This document shows positions 35,540 to 45,500 of a stretch of DNA of 64,000 nucleotides, one piece after another (within the stretch, counting starts at the first letter, position 1; each line of letters starts with the position of its first letter). Source of the stretch: Flavivirga rizhaonensis (GTDB taxonomy: Bacteria; Bacteroidota; Bacteroidia; Flavobacteriales; Flavobacteriaceae); NCBI RefSeq assembly GCF_004791695.1, contig NZ_SRSO01000007.1, forward strand, positions 124,001 to 188,000, given 5' to 3'. Made by a program: the position numbers and the translations under genes. The notes beneath the pieces were generated by a model that had not been told where the DNA came from, ran no database searches, and saw only the letters and a program-made list of their open reading frames with translations.

Positions 35540-37402
35540 ATGACAAAAAGACTTCATCTATATATTATTTCTATAGCCCTAATAATACTATTAATTGGGT
35601 TGCCTCTTGTTAATATAAAAACGTATGCACAATCAACAATTACAAGTAAATTTATCGTGTTTGCTTATAGTTGCTTTGCTATTATAGGGATTCACCTCTT
35701 TTTTATAATCTTCTCTAAGGTAAAAGCGATTTACATTTCTAAAATAGATATTATTCTTTTGATCATTATAGGCTATTTAACATTAAATAGATATGTATTT
35801 CAAGCCGATTATAGTTTTTCTATGAGGTATCTGGAATTATTAGGGTTGAGCATTTTATACCTTGTTATAAGAGGTCTACCAATTAAAAGTTATACATGGC
35901 TTTTGTTGGCTATAATTATTTCTGGTATCATACAAGCCGTTTATGGTAACCTACAATTATTAGGATATTATCCGTCAAATCACTCAGGGTTTAAACTAAC
36001 AGGAAGTTTTTTTAACCCAGGCCCCTATGCTGGATTTTTAGCTGCTGTATGGCCTGTAGCCTTAGGTATGTATTTGTTTAAGGACCAGGTTATAGTTCAT
36101 GCATTCGAACAGTTTAGAAACAGATCAAAAACAGTCAATATTTTAATAGCGTATGTTTTTGAATATATACCAGTTCTGGGAATTGCTTGTATCATGCTAG
36201 TCATTCCATCAACACATTCTAGAGGAGCTTGGCTATCCATAATAATAAGTAGTATTCTTTTAATAGAGTATAGATACCTATTAATTAGCAAAGTATTAAA
36301 AAAACTTAACCATATCAAAAGAGGGATATTAATAACTCTCACCGTGTTAATAATAAGTGGTGGCTTATTTGGAGTATATCATTTCAAAAAGGGGTCTTCA
36401 GATGGGCGTTTGTTCATATGGAAAGTTACTACAGAGATTGTTAAGGATAACCCATTCTTTGGTGTTGGCTTCGATCGTTTTAAGGCACATTATATGAATT
36501 ATCAAGCCAATTACTTTGTTGAGCATGGTGAAACCGCTGAGACCTTGGTAGCAGATAATAGCTATTACACCTTTAATGAGTGGTTACAATATACTGCAGA
36601 GAATGGACTTGTAGGTGGTGTGTTGCTATGTGTACTTTTATATTTATTACTTAAGATCTCTATAAGAAAAGAATATAAATACCTATATATTCTTTTGGTG
36701 TTTGGGTTATTAGCATGTGCTGTCTTTGCATTTTTTTCATATCCTTTACAAATAGTGCCTATAAAGCTTGTAGCCTTTGTGTTATTAGCATTGTTGGTGA
36801 ACCTTGATATTAAAAAACACCGAGTTTTTAATACGCAAGAAAAGCCAAAGCCATTCATTCTATTAAAAGCAGGGATATGTATTCTTGGATTAATAGGGGT
36901 TGTAAAAGGGGGGCAATATACCAGTGTTTTAGAGCAAAACTTTAAAACTTGGGAAAATGCTCAAAGTAGTTATCAGTATGGCGATTACCGAGGAGCCATA
37001 CAAGACTATAAAAAGGCATATTCCATTTTAAAAAAAGATGGTGATTTTTTAATGAATTATGGTAAAGCTCTTTCAATTTATAAACGAGATAAAAAAGCAG
37101 TAGAAATTCTAACACAAGCTAAAAACTATTTGAACACTACTATTATAGAAACAGCATTAGGGGATGCTTATAAAAACATGAAACAATACAAAGAAGCCGA
37201 AATAGCTTATAAGCATGCTGCTAATATGATTCCTTCTAGGTTTTATCCATTATATCTCTTAGCTAAATTATATGAAGAAAGTGGTGAAAAAGAGAAAGCG
37301 ATTTTAATGGCTAAAACCATATTAAATAAAAAAGTAAAAATAGCCTCAACTGCCATAGAAGAAATAAAAGAGGAAATGAAAGATATAATCACAAATGAAT
37401 AA
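35540..37402 (+). CDS. O-antigen ligase/polymerase-like membrane protein with C-terminal TPR repeats
   Basis: The protein has 620 residues. About 10-12 membrane helices occupy residues 1-430. The Wzy/WaaL-type loop is recognisable: GFKLTGSFFNPGPYAGFLA, then STHSRGAWLSIIIS, and the large periplasmic loop DNPFFGVGFDRFKAHYMNYQ. Residues 470-610 form TPR-like helix pairs (YQYGDYRGAIQDYKKAYSIL; ALGDAYKNMKQYKEAEIAYK). Such proteins polymerise or transfer lipid-linked glycans, sometimes to proteins. The adjacent lipoprotein and the peptide array suggest an envelope role but not the acceptor. Its last codons (gatataatcacaaatgaa) coincide with the start of a motif conserved upstream of the peptide genes. 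Confidence 0.85.
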   Translation: MTKRLHLYIISIALIILLIGLPLVNIKTYAQSTITSKFIVFAYSCFAIIGIHLFFIIFSKVKAIYISKIDIILLIIIGYLTLNRYVFQADYSFSMRYLELLGLSILYLVIRGLPIKSYTWLLLAIIISGIIQAVYGNLQLLGYYPSNHSGFKLTGSFFNPGPYAGFLAAVWPVALGMYLFKDQVIVHAFEQFRNRSKTVNILIAYVFEYIPVLGIACIMLVIPSTHSRGAWLSIIISSILLIEYRYLLISKVLKKLNHIKRGILITLTVLIISGGLFGVYHFKKGSSDGRLFIWKVTTEIVKDNPFFGVGFDRFKAHYMNYQANYFVEHGETAETLVADNSYYTFNEWLQYTAENGLVGGVLLCVLLYLLLKISIRKEYKYLYILLVFGLLACAVFAFFSYPLQIVPIKLVAFVLLALLVNLDIKKHRVFNTQEKPKPFILLKAGICILGLIGVVKGGQYTSVLEQNFKTWENAQSSYQYGDYRGAIQDYKKAYSILKKDGDFLMNYGKALSIYKRDKKAVEILTQAKNYLNTTIIETALGDAYKNMKQYKEAEIAYKHAANMIPSRFYPLYLLAKLYEESGEKEKAILMAKTILNKKVKIASTAIEEIKEEMKDIITNE

Positions 37403-37530
37403 TTGTTTAACTAAAACTAATGCCAATGATGTAAAGTATATTAAATGATAACAAGGAAATCTATAAGAAAGATTTTGATAGTCTAATGTATTAGGTAATT
37501 ACATATTTTAAAGTAGTATGCCTTTCCAAA
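37383..37530 (+). promoter_or_regulatory. Conserved peptide-gene leader, partial copy (unit A)
   Basis: The copy includes ataatcacaaat, then ttgtttaactaaaa and atgccaatga, as in the copies at 47419, 50230 and 54699, but lacks the CCTCTGAG arm. A promoter-like block, tattttaaagtagtatg, at about 37504-37520 matches the block before the other three peptide genes. The left end overlaps the final codons of the upstream gene. Confidence 0.5.
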
Positions 37531-37568
37531 CTTAAATGTATAAGTATAATAATTTAAAATTTAATAAA

Positions 37569-37904
37569 ATGAAAAAAATAATAAAATTTACATCAATACT
37601 TATGTTTGCTGTACTTTTAGTCTTTAATACTACATCCTTCATTGCTCAGATTGATAATGATGATGATTTAAAATTATCATCATTAATGAACTTAGTTAAA
37701 GCAAATGCAGAGAGTCAAAATTGTACTGAATCAGATGGTGAAGTGCTCACTTCAAATAAGGGTTTTACAAGCCCAACAACTATGTGTTATGGTGCTAATG
37801 ATGTTGTTTGTGGTGTGGCTTTTGGTTGTGAAGAAGACACTGAAGCTAAAGAACTACCACCAAATCAACTAGCTACTTGTTTTGTTACTGTTTGTGCTGA
37901 TTAG
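37569..37904 (+). CDS. NVEALA-like secreted peptide precursor, unit A
   Basis: From ATG 37569 the protein has 111 residues; an ATG at 37536 would add 11 residues and is not supported by the other precursors. The leader has a hydrophobic core (FTSILMFAVLLVF), a polar stretch, then LKLSSLMNLVKANAE, whose ANA probably marks cleavage. The remaining ~62 residues contain six Cys (NCTES; MCYG; VVCGV; FGCEE; ATCFV; TVCAD). The leader pattern (hydrophobic helix, LxxLMxLxxANA) is shared with units C and E. It resembles the Bacteroidota NVEALA group, which I know as a family of small precursors of uncertain function. A 12-bp hairpin follows the stop, and the propeller gene comes next. Confidence 0.75.
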   Translation: MKKIIKFTSILMFAVLLVFNTTSFIAQIDNDDDLKLSSLMNLVKANAESQNCTESDGEVLTSNKGFTSPTTMCYGANDVVCGVAFGCEEDTEAKELPPNQLATCFVTVCAD

Positions 37905-37919
37905 TTTTATTTATAACGA

Positions 37920-37949
37920 TTAAGGAAGGTATTTTAGTACCTTCCTTAA
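37920..37949. terminator. Intercistronic hairpin after peptide A
   Basis: Perfect 12-base arms TTAAGGAAGGTA / TACCTTCCTTAA surround a 6-base loop, followed by a T-rich tract. It lies between the peptide and propeller genes, where partial termination would give more peptide mRNA than downstream mRNA. Confidence 0.75.
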
Positions 37950-37968
37950 TTTAATTTAATACAATAAA

Positions 37969-39204
37969 ATGAAATTCTATATAATAATATTTTTGATTAC
38001 AATAATTTCTTGTACTAAGGAAAATAGAGAATTAGATGGTAAAGTTATTGATTTGGCAAATACTTATAATCAAAAACCTTTGAAAGTTAATTTAAGCGAA
38101 ATTGCTTCAGAAATAGAGTATATTCAATTACAAACAAGTGATAAATCATTATTAAATAGAATAGATAATGAATCGAATAATATTAAATTTTTTAATAAAA
38201 AAATTTTAATTAAAGATAAGTTGAATAGTTTGTTGTTGTTTAATTTTAAAGGAGAATTTTTATCAAAGATTGGGGCTTTAGGTAAAGGTCCTGGCGAATA
38301 TTTGAAAATTGACGGCTTTACCATATTGACAGAAGAAGAGTCAATAGTTATCAATTCAAGACAAGAAAAAAAAATGAGGCTATATGATTATAGTGGAATA
38401 TTTAAAAATGATTTTTCTACTAAATTTCAAACTAATAATATATTTTCATTTAATAACCACTTGATATCTGTAAATAATTTTGATTTTAGAAAATATTCTG
38501 GATACAATAATTTAAGTGTTTTTTCAAAAGAAGGGGAATTAAAAAGTCAATTACTATTCAAGTCGTTTGAAAAAAGCTTAGGAAAAAAAAATAAAAACTA
38601 TATACATTGGTCTTATAATTCAAGAGCAATTAATACTTATAATTTAAAAGGTAAACAGTTTTTTTGGGAATATGGACTTTATGATTCTAAGGATACAATT
38701 TGGGAAATTAATAGTGATTTTATACCTAAACCTAGTCATATTTTTCATTTTGGAGGAAAAAAGCCAGCAATGAAATCGTTTTTTAAAGATAAAAAACCAT
38801 CTATTAATGAACTCTCTAAGTTGACAGGAATTATCGGCTTTATTGATACTAGTAATTCTATGTTTATAGAATTGGGTATGCTAGATAAAAAAATTAAAAT
38901 CTATAGAGATAAAAAAGTAGATATGAATATTAGGGTCGGATATAAAATACCTTCAACTAATTCTATTAATTTCTCTTTTTATAATGATATAGATGAAGGG
39001 ATGCCTTTTTGGCCTGATGGGATGGTTTCAGAGAATAAAATCTTTAAACTAGTCTATGGTTATGAAATTAAAAGATTTTTGAAAGAAAATATAGCAGAGG
39101 ATAAAGATACTATCCATGAAAGAAAAAAAAGATTACGACAAATGGTTGAAAATGCAAAGATATATGATAATCCAATTTTAATGATTGTAACTTTAAAAGA
39201 TTAA
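37969..39204 (+). CDS. 6-bladed beta-propeller lipoprotein, unit A
   Basis: The protein has 411 residues. The type II signal peptide ends in TIISC. The core motif FNFKGEFLSKIGALGKGPGE followed by YLKIDGF lies at about 84-111. A long C-terminal signature, FYNDIDEGMPFWPDGMVSEN and YGYEIKRFL, ending DNPILMIVTLKD, is shared closely with the unit B propeller (FYNNIDGGMPFWPQGKMSDN). The two are therefore recent paralogues and distinct from the unit C and D propellers. It is followed after five bases by the CxxC protein. It may bind the mature peptide or a partner at the membrane, but nothing in the sequence proves a ligand. Confidence 0.86.
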   Translation: MKFYIIIFLITIISCTKENRELDGKVIDLANTYNQKPLKVNLSEIASEIEYIQLQTSDKSLLNRIDNESNNIKFFNKKILIKDKLNSLLLFNFKGEFLSKIGALGKGPGEYLKIDGFTILTEEESIVINSRQEKKMRLYDYSGIFKNDFSTKFQTNNIFSFNNHLISVNNFDFRKYSGYNNLSVFSKEGELKSQLLFKSFEKSLGKKNKNYIHWSYNSRAINTYNLKGKQFFWEYGLYDSKDTIWEINSDFIPKPSHIFHFGGKKPAMKSFFKDKKPSINELSKLTGIIGFIDTSNSMFIELGMLDKKIKIYRDKKVDMNIRVGYKIPSTNSINFSFYNDIDEGMPFWPDGMVSENKIFKLVYGYEIKRFLKENIAEDKDTIHERKKRLRQMVENAKIYDNPILMIVTLKD

Positions 39205-39209
39205 ATTTA

Positions 39210-39830
39210 ATGAAAAAAATAAGTTATATACTAATTATTATTTTATTCATTTTCAATGTTGTTTTACTTTTTAATATTAACAATAATGTAGAAGAGGACA
39301 AAAAAAACAAAGAATATTTAACCAGTTTACAATCATTTTATGATGATAAATTTATCGTAGAAAAACAAAATGAAAGCCTTAAATTAGATAAAAACCTAAA
39401 ACTATTAACTATTGAGGGTGATACAATTTTGGTTAAAGATATATTTAAAAGCAATAAAATTGTTTTAAAGTATTCATTGTTTAATTGTGAAGCTTGTATT
39501 CAGGCTGAGTATAAAATTTTGGCTGAATTCAATTCAGTGATTATGGATCAAGTATGTATTATTGCTTATTATGATAGAGTAAGAGATTTAATAGGGGATT
39601 ATAGTAAGTTAAAGCAAATTGGACTCGATAAAATTCCTATGTATCTAATTCAAAATGATAAATTTGGGATTCCAATAGATGAACAGAATACACCATATTA
39701 CTTTCAAATCAATTCTGATTTAATGATGAGTAATTTTTTTATTCCAATAAAAGAAAAGCCTAAACTATCTGAATATTATCTAAAATTTGGATTAAAGAAT
39801 TTTTTTAGCAACGACGCTTTAAAAAAGTGA
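39210..39830 (+). CDS. Membrane-anchored CxxC thioredoxin-like protein, unit A
   Basis: The protein has 206 residues. A single N-terminal helix (YILIIILFIFNVVLLFNI) has no lipobox, so it is anchored and faces the periplasm. The CxxC is in SLFNCEACIQAEYKIL, after a strand (IVLKYS), as in thioredoxin folds. A possible cis-Pro strand is KIPMYLI. It ends KPKLSEYYLKFGLKNFF. Proteins of this group resemble the small redoxin-like proteins in units C, D and E by the C-x-x-C-I/x pattern rather than by overall identity. A disulphide or thiol-handling role for the Cys-rich peptide is an attractive inference. Confidence 0.7.
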   Translation: MKKISYILIIILFIFNVVLLFNINNNVEEDKKNKEYLTSLQSFYDDKFIVEKQNESLKLDKNLKLLTIEGDTILVKDIFKSNKIVLKYSLFNCEACIQAEYKILAEFNSVIMDQVCIIAYYDRVRDLIGDYSKLKQIGLDKIPMYLIQNDKFGIPIDEQNTPYYFQINSDLMMSNFFIPIKEKPKLSEYYLKFGLKNFFSNDALKK

Positions 39831-39893
39831 AATGTATATTCATAAAAATAACCGTAATGTGCCGTAATGATTAAATTAAAACGATGTCATCAT

Positions 39894-40110
39894 AAAAGTA
39901 TAATATGACTCAAGTGTCTATTGCTAATGCAGGAGGAAGATGTTGTGGTGGGAGAGATGAATGAGTGCCACATTCCAGCTATATAGATTCTTAGGTAGTA
40001 GGATTTGCTTTGACCCTTAAGGAATAGCTTGTGGTCAGTATGCCTATTGAGAATCAGAGGAAGACAGTTTGTGTAATGCATGGCAATGTGCTGTATTTGT
40101 ATAAATATAA
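39894..40110 (+). pseudogene. Decayed peptide precursor, unit B
   Basis: The leader has lost its hydrophobic start; a short frame beginning MTQVSIANAGGRCCGGRDE keeps an ANA site and two Cys before a stop. Further along, one frame reads ICFDP, stop, GIACGQYAY, stop, ESEEDSLCNAWQCAVFV, stop. This resembles the Cys-containing core of peptide A broken by stop codons. No promoter block or leader dyad is seen upstream. The position, directly before a propeller gene and after the unit A CxxC gene, is where a fifth precursor would stand. The evidence is pattern-based and the assignment is moderate. Confidence 0.5.
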
Positions 40111-40137
40111 TTAAAGCACTAAAGATTAAATAAAAAG

Positions 40138-41355
40138 ATGAAAGAATTAAGGATATTACTGGTGTCACTAATCATATTTTTTTCTTGTGAAAAAGATATT
40201 AAAACCACTAATAATACTATATCTATTGATTTGATTTCTGCTATTAGTAATAAAGAAAGAATTAATTTAAGTAGCATAGCTAAAAGCATAGACTATATCC
40301 CTTTACAAACAGATAGTCTTAATTTAATAGGTAAGATAGATAAGCCCAATATAGATGTATTGTTTATTGATAATAAAATATTAATTAATTCTGGGGAATT
40401 ATTTTTATTTACTGATAAAGGGAGGCTTTTAAACAAAATAGGAACCCAAGGTAGGGGACCTGATGAATATGTTAAAATAGCTGATTTTGCGACAATAAAA
40501 AAAGAAAATAACACTTTAGTTGCTATTCATTCTGGAGCTCAACAAAAGGCAATATTATATAACCTTGAAGGAAACCATGTGAAAAGTATACCTATTGATT
40601 TTTGGCCAATGAGGATTACTTCGCTATCTGATGATATAGTATGCATTAATTTAAGAGGTGTTAGAAAAGATTCTGATTACTATGCTTTTAGTATAATATC
40701 TCCTATTAATGGGAAACTAAAGAAAAGGTTATTATATAAGGGAAATGAAAAAGAAATTGAATCAGGAAATAAAAAATTAGATGTTGAAGGTCGAATTAAC
40801 TATTACAAAATAAAGGATACACTCAGTTACTGGGAATCTGGTTATGACACTATATGGAGAATTACTGATGACCTAAAGATCTTTCCAAAATATGTTTTAA
40901 ATATAGGTGAAAATAAAATGCCTATAAATGAACAAATAAATGGTAACTTATTTAACTTTAATAAGATCGTTAAATATAATTCCGTACAAAAATGCTTTGA
41001 ATCTCAAAAATATTTATTTTTTGAGACTTGTATTAATAAACGTCTTCATAAATTATATTATGATAAAAACAGTCAGGAGGTCAATTGTGTAGAATTTAAA
41101 AAACCTTTTGGAAAAGGTATTCATTTTTCTTTTTATAACAATATTGACGGAGGAATGCCTTTTTGGCCACAGGGAAAAATGTCTGATAATAAAATGTTTA
41201 TGTTAGCTTATGGATATGAAATAAAAGATTATTTAGAACGTATAGACGGTAGTTATAATGCTATAGATGAAGCAAGAGAAAGATTATTAAAATTGGTAAA
41301 ACATTCTAAAATTAGTGATAATCCTATTTTAATGGTTGTTACATTGAATAAATAG
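40138..41355 (+). CDS. 6-bladed beta-propeller lipoprotein, unit B
   Basis: The protein has 405 residues with a type II signal peptide ending in IFFSC. The hallmark is LLNKIGTQGRGPDEYVKIAD. The C-terminal half has FYNNIDGGMPFWPQGKMSDN, AYGYEIKDYLER and the end DNPILMVVTLNK, nearly collinear with the unit A propeller. Its own peptide gene is a wreck, and instead of a CxxC gene it is followed, four bases after its stop, by the membrane-fusion protein of an RND exporter. The unit A CxxC gene, about 300 bases upstream, could serve both. Confidence 0.85.
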   Translation: MKELRILLVSLIIFFSCEKDIKTTNNTISIDLISAISNKERINLSSIAKSIDYIPLQTDSLNLIGKIDKPNIDVLFIDNKILINSGELFLFTDKGRLLNKIGTQGRGPDEYVKIADFATIKKENNTLVAIHSGAQQKAILYNLEGNHVKSIPIDFWPMRITSLSDDIVCINLRGVRKDSDYYAFSIISPINGKLKKRLLYKGNEKEIESGNKKLDVEGRINYYKIKDTLSYWESGYDTIWRITDDLKIFPKYVLNIGENKMPINEQINGNLFNFNKIVKYNSVQKCFESQKYLFFETCINKRLHKLYYDKNSQEVNCVEFKKPFGKGIHFSFYNNIDGGMPFWPQGKMSDNKMFMLAYGYEIKDYLERIDGSYNAIDEARERLLKLVKHSKISDNPILMVVTLNK

Positions 41356-41359
41356 AACT

Positions 41360-42520
41360 ATGAAAAACACAACAGTTATTATTGTTATGTCTGCTTTATT
41401 AGGGATAAGTATGATTGGAAAAAAATATTTTGAAAAAGTATCACTAGTATTAGTTTTAATGACTGTATTAACTTTTTCACATTGTAAAGAGGTCGAGTCT
41501 AAACTAGATCAAGAAAAAGGCATTGCTAAAAAACAATATCTCCCAGAAAAAAACGAAGTAAATGTCTTGATCTTAAAAAAAGATATTTTCAGAAAAGAAT
41601 TAGTCAGCAATGGCCGTCTTGTAGCTTTAGAAAAAAGCGAACTAAAATTCAATGTAAGTGAAAAGTTAGAAAAGATATATGTTAAAAATGGAGATCATGT
41701 AAAAAAAGGACAGGTATTAGCAACCTTAAATGCCTTTATCTATCGTCAAAAAGTTAATAAAGCCGAAATAGATTTAAAAGAAGCCACTTTTGAGTTTAAT
41801 GATTTACAAGTGCGCCGTGGTTTTAGCTCTAATACTAAAGATAGTCTTGCCAAAAAAGAATACGATATGATGGCTATTAAATCAGGCTATAAAAATGCAT
41901 TACATCAATTAGAGAATGCCCGTTTCGATTTAAGGTCAACTAAATTAACAGCCCCCTTTAGTGGTAAAATTGCCAATATAAATAGCAAACAATACGAACA
42001 GATCAGCTCGGGAAAAGAATTTATAACCCTTATTAACGATGCCGTTTTTGAAGTGGAATTTTATGTGATAGAATCAGAACTTAAAGATATTAAAATAGAA
42101 GATAAGGTCACCATAGTCCCTTTTGCTATTGATAAGAAATACGAAGGCCATATAGCGACCATAAACCCACAAGTAGAGAAAGATGGTACTATTTTAATAA
42201 AGGCTCAAGTTAAAAATGATGGTGATTTATTAGAGGGGATGAATGTAAAAGTATTCATTGAAAAAGATATTCCAGATCAGTTTGTAGTACCTAAGACTGC
42301 TGTGGTATTAAGAGACAACCAAGAGGTTTTGTTTAAAGTGAAAAACGGAAAAGCCTATTGGACCTATATACAAACAACACTAGAAAATAGTAAGGAATAT
42401 GCTTTGATTCCACATCCGGATAAAAGTAGTGCTTCTTTAAAACCTGGAGATACGATTATTGTTTCTGATAATTTAAACTTGGCACATGATAGTGAAATAT
42501 CAATAAAGCCTAAAGATTAA
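41360..42520 (+). CDS. RND efflux membrane-fusion lipoprotein (HlyD family)
   Basis: The protein has 386 residues from the first ATG. A second ATG at 41411 (MIGKKYFEKV) gives a shorter and more regular type II signal peptide ending in TFSHC. After Cys come the lipoyl half ELKFNVSEKLEKIYVKNGDH and VKKGQVLATL, a short coiled hairpin, the second lipoyl half (STKLTAPFSGKIANINSKQY) and beta-barrel segments ending in a YALIPHPD region. It is the periplasmic adaptor for the RND pump encoded 18 bases downstream. Its position four bases after a propeller gene places the exporter in the same transcription unit as the peptide cassette. Confidence 0.9.
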   Translation: MKNTTVIIVMSALLGISMIGKKYFEKVSLVLVLMTVLTFSHCKEVESKLDQEKGIAKKQYLPEKNEVNVLILKKDIFRKELVSNGRLVALEKSELKFNVSEKLEKIYVKNGDHVKKGQVLATLNAFIYRQKVNKAEIDLKEATFEFNDLQVRRGFSSNTKDSLAKKEYDMMAIKSGYKNALHQLENARFDLRSTKLTAPFSGKIANINSKQYEQISSGKEFITLINDAVFEVEFYVIESELKDIKIEDKVTIVPFAIDKKYEGHIATINPQVEKDGTILIKAQVKNDGDLLEGMNVKVFIEKDIPDQFVVPKTAVVLRDNQEVLFKVKNGKAYWTYIQTTLENSKEYALIPHPDKSSASLKPGDTIIVSDNLNLAHDSEISIKPKD

Positions 42521-42538
42521 CTGTTATAGTAAAGCCCT

Positions 42539-45500
42539 ATGGTCAAGTTTTTAATACATAAACCTATAGCCGTTTTAATGACGGCATTAGGCATTCTTAT
42601 TTTAGGAATCTATGCTTTTGGCTTTATACCGGTGTCATTAATGCCCGATATAGACATTCCGGAAATTACGGTGCAAATGCAAGCTGATAATATGTCTGCA
42701 AGGCAATTAGAGGATGCCGTATTAAAACCACTGCGTTCTCGTTTAATGCAAGTAAGCCATTTAAAGGACATAAAAAGTGAATCTAGTAATGAATCCGGAA
42801 TTATTAAATTGAGTTTTACACATGGCAGTAATATAGATTACTCCTTTATTGAGGTTAATGAAAAGATTGATAGAATTATAGGGACTTTACCTAAAACGAT
42901 CAAACGTCCTAAAGTTATAAAAGCCAGCACAACAGATATTCCGGTATTTTATTTAAGTATGACAGTTCAGGAGCCTGTTAAACTCCGTAAAAGTTCTACT
43001 ATTCAAAATAATAATTTGTATCCTGTTTCTCAAGAATTTATTGATTTTAATCGCTTTACGAATCAGGTGATCCGTAAACGAATAGAACAGGTAAATGAGG
43101 TAGCAATGGTAGATGTTAGCGGTTTAATTACTCCGGAAATTCTAATCATACCCCATCAAAATAAATTAGATGCTTTAGGTCTAAGTTTGGATGATTTAGA
43201 ATCTTCCATAAAGAAAAATGATTTAGATATAGGAAGCCTTTTAATTAAAGATAATCAATATCAATACGATGTACGTCTGGGAACATCTTTAAAGGATATT
43301 AAAGATATTGAATCTATCTATATCCATAAAAACAATCGTATTTTTCAGTTAAAGGAGCTTGCCGAAGTTATTGAACATCCCCAAAACAGAACGGGCTTGG
43401 TGCTGTCTAACGGTAAAGAAGCCGTTACCATGGCCATTATAAAGCAAAGTGATGCGAGAATGGCCGATTTAAAAACGTCTTTAGATAATCTTTTAGTGCA
43501 TCTGAAAAAAGACTATCCACATATTGATTTTTCTATTACCAGAGATCAAACCAAATTATTAGACTATGCCATTAACAACTTACTTCAGAGTTTACTATGG
43601 GGCATGTTACTAGCTTTTGGGATTATGTTTTTATTTTTAAAAAATGTAAAATCGCCTTTATTAATAGGAATTACTATTCCAACTTCAATTATTGTTTGCC
43701 TATTGTTTTTTCATCTTTTAGGCATTTCAATTAATATTATTTCTTTATCAGGATTGGTTTTAGGTATAGGGCTTATGATAGATAATTCTATCATTGTTAT
43801 TGATAATATTACCCAGTACAGAGCGCAGGGGTATAAATTATCTAAAGCTTGCGTGTTGGGAACAAACGAAGTCTTAAAACCATTACTTAGTTCTGCTTTA
43901 ACGACCTGTGCGGTATTTTTGCCTTTGGTATTTTTAAGCGGGATCAGTGGGGCTTTATTTTATGACCAAGCTATGGCAATAAGTATTGGCTTGTTTGTAT
44001 CGCTATTAGTCTCTATTGCTTTATTGCCTGTTTTATATCGATTATTTCATTTAAAAGACACTAAAAAAATAAGCAAAATCAACCGTTTTCTTAACAAAAC
44101 AAACACGTTAGATTATGGAGCTTTATACGAAAAAGGCTTTCGGTTGGTAATGAAAAAACAACATATATCCTGGGGGATATGCCTATTACTTTTAGTTATT
44201 GCGATAGGCATGTTTAGTAGCTTACCTAAATCACAAATGCCAGCTTTAACCAGTACAGAGACTTTATTTAAAATAGATTGGAATGAACAAATAAATGTTG
44301 AAGAAAATAAACGGAGAGTCTTAGAGTTACTGGAACCTATACAAGAAAAGGTAGTTAACCATACCACTTTAGTAGGAACACAACAGTTTTTATTAGATAA
44401 AGATTCGGAAGCCAAAACATCAGAAACAACTATTTATTTACAGGCTAAATCTCAAGAAGAGTTATCACATATAAAATCACATTTAAATAATTTTTTAACA
44501 AGCGAATATCCTGACATTGTTTATAAGTATAATGAAGTTGACAACATTTTTAGCCTGATTTTTTCGAATAAAGAAACACCTTTAGTCGCCAGATTACGAC
44601 ATGTTGAAAATTTAGGAAGCGATCAAAATGACCAATTAAAAAATATTTGGTATCAGGTACAGGCAAATTTAGAGGGGATTGAATTAAAGCCTATAGCATG
44701 GCAAGAGCACATAACACTTGTTGCCGATCAAGAAAACTTAATCACCTATAATGTCACGCCTAATGTGTTATTTAACACCCTTAAAAGTGCTTTTAATGAA
44801 CGTGAAATCATATCTATTGTAGACAATCAAAATTTTGTGCCTGTGATTTTAGGAGGTGATACGAAACATATTGATGACATTTTAAGCGAAACAACTATAA
44901 AGTCTCAAGATCATGCTGTTTTTAGGGTGAAAGATTTTATTAAAGTGGTAAAAGCTAAAGATTTAAAAAGTATTGCAGGAGGTACGGAAGGGGAGTATTA
45001 TCCTTTAGAATTTAATATTGAAGAAGAACATGTTGAAAGTACTATAGCCAATGTAAAACAAATAATAAGCAATAATAAATGGTACGATGTAAATTTTTCT
45101 GGAAGCTTTTTTTCAAATCAAGAATTAATGGGCGAATTAAAAATAGTGCTATTAATTTCTTTGGTATTACTCTATTTTATTTTAGCTTCTCAATTTGAGT
45201 CTTTCGTTTTACCTCTCGTTATATTGTTTGAGGTTCCTATAGATTTAGCGGGTGCTTTTTTATTTTTAAAACTTTTTGGTATGAGTATTAATCTCATGTC
45301 CATGATTGGTATCGTCGTTATGAGTGGTATCATTATTAACGATTCTATTTTAAAAATAGATACCATTATTCAATTACAACGTCAGGGATATTCCTTAATA
45401 AAAGCTTTGCTAGTAGCCGGAAAACGCCGTTTAAAACCGATACTTATGACGAGTTTAACTACCATTCTGGCCTTAGTGCCTTTATTGTTTTCAAGTGGTC

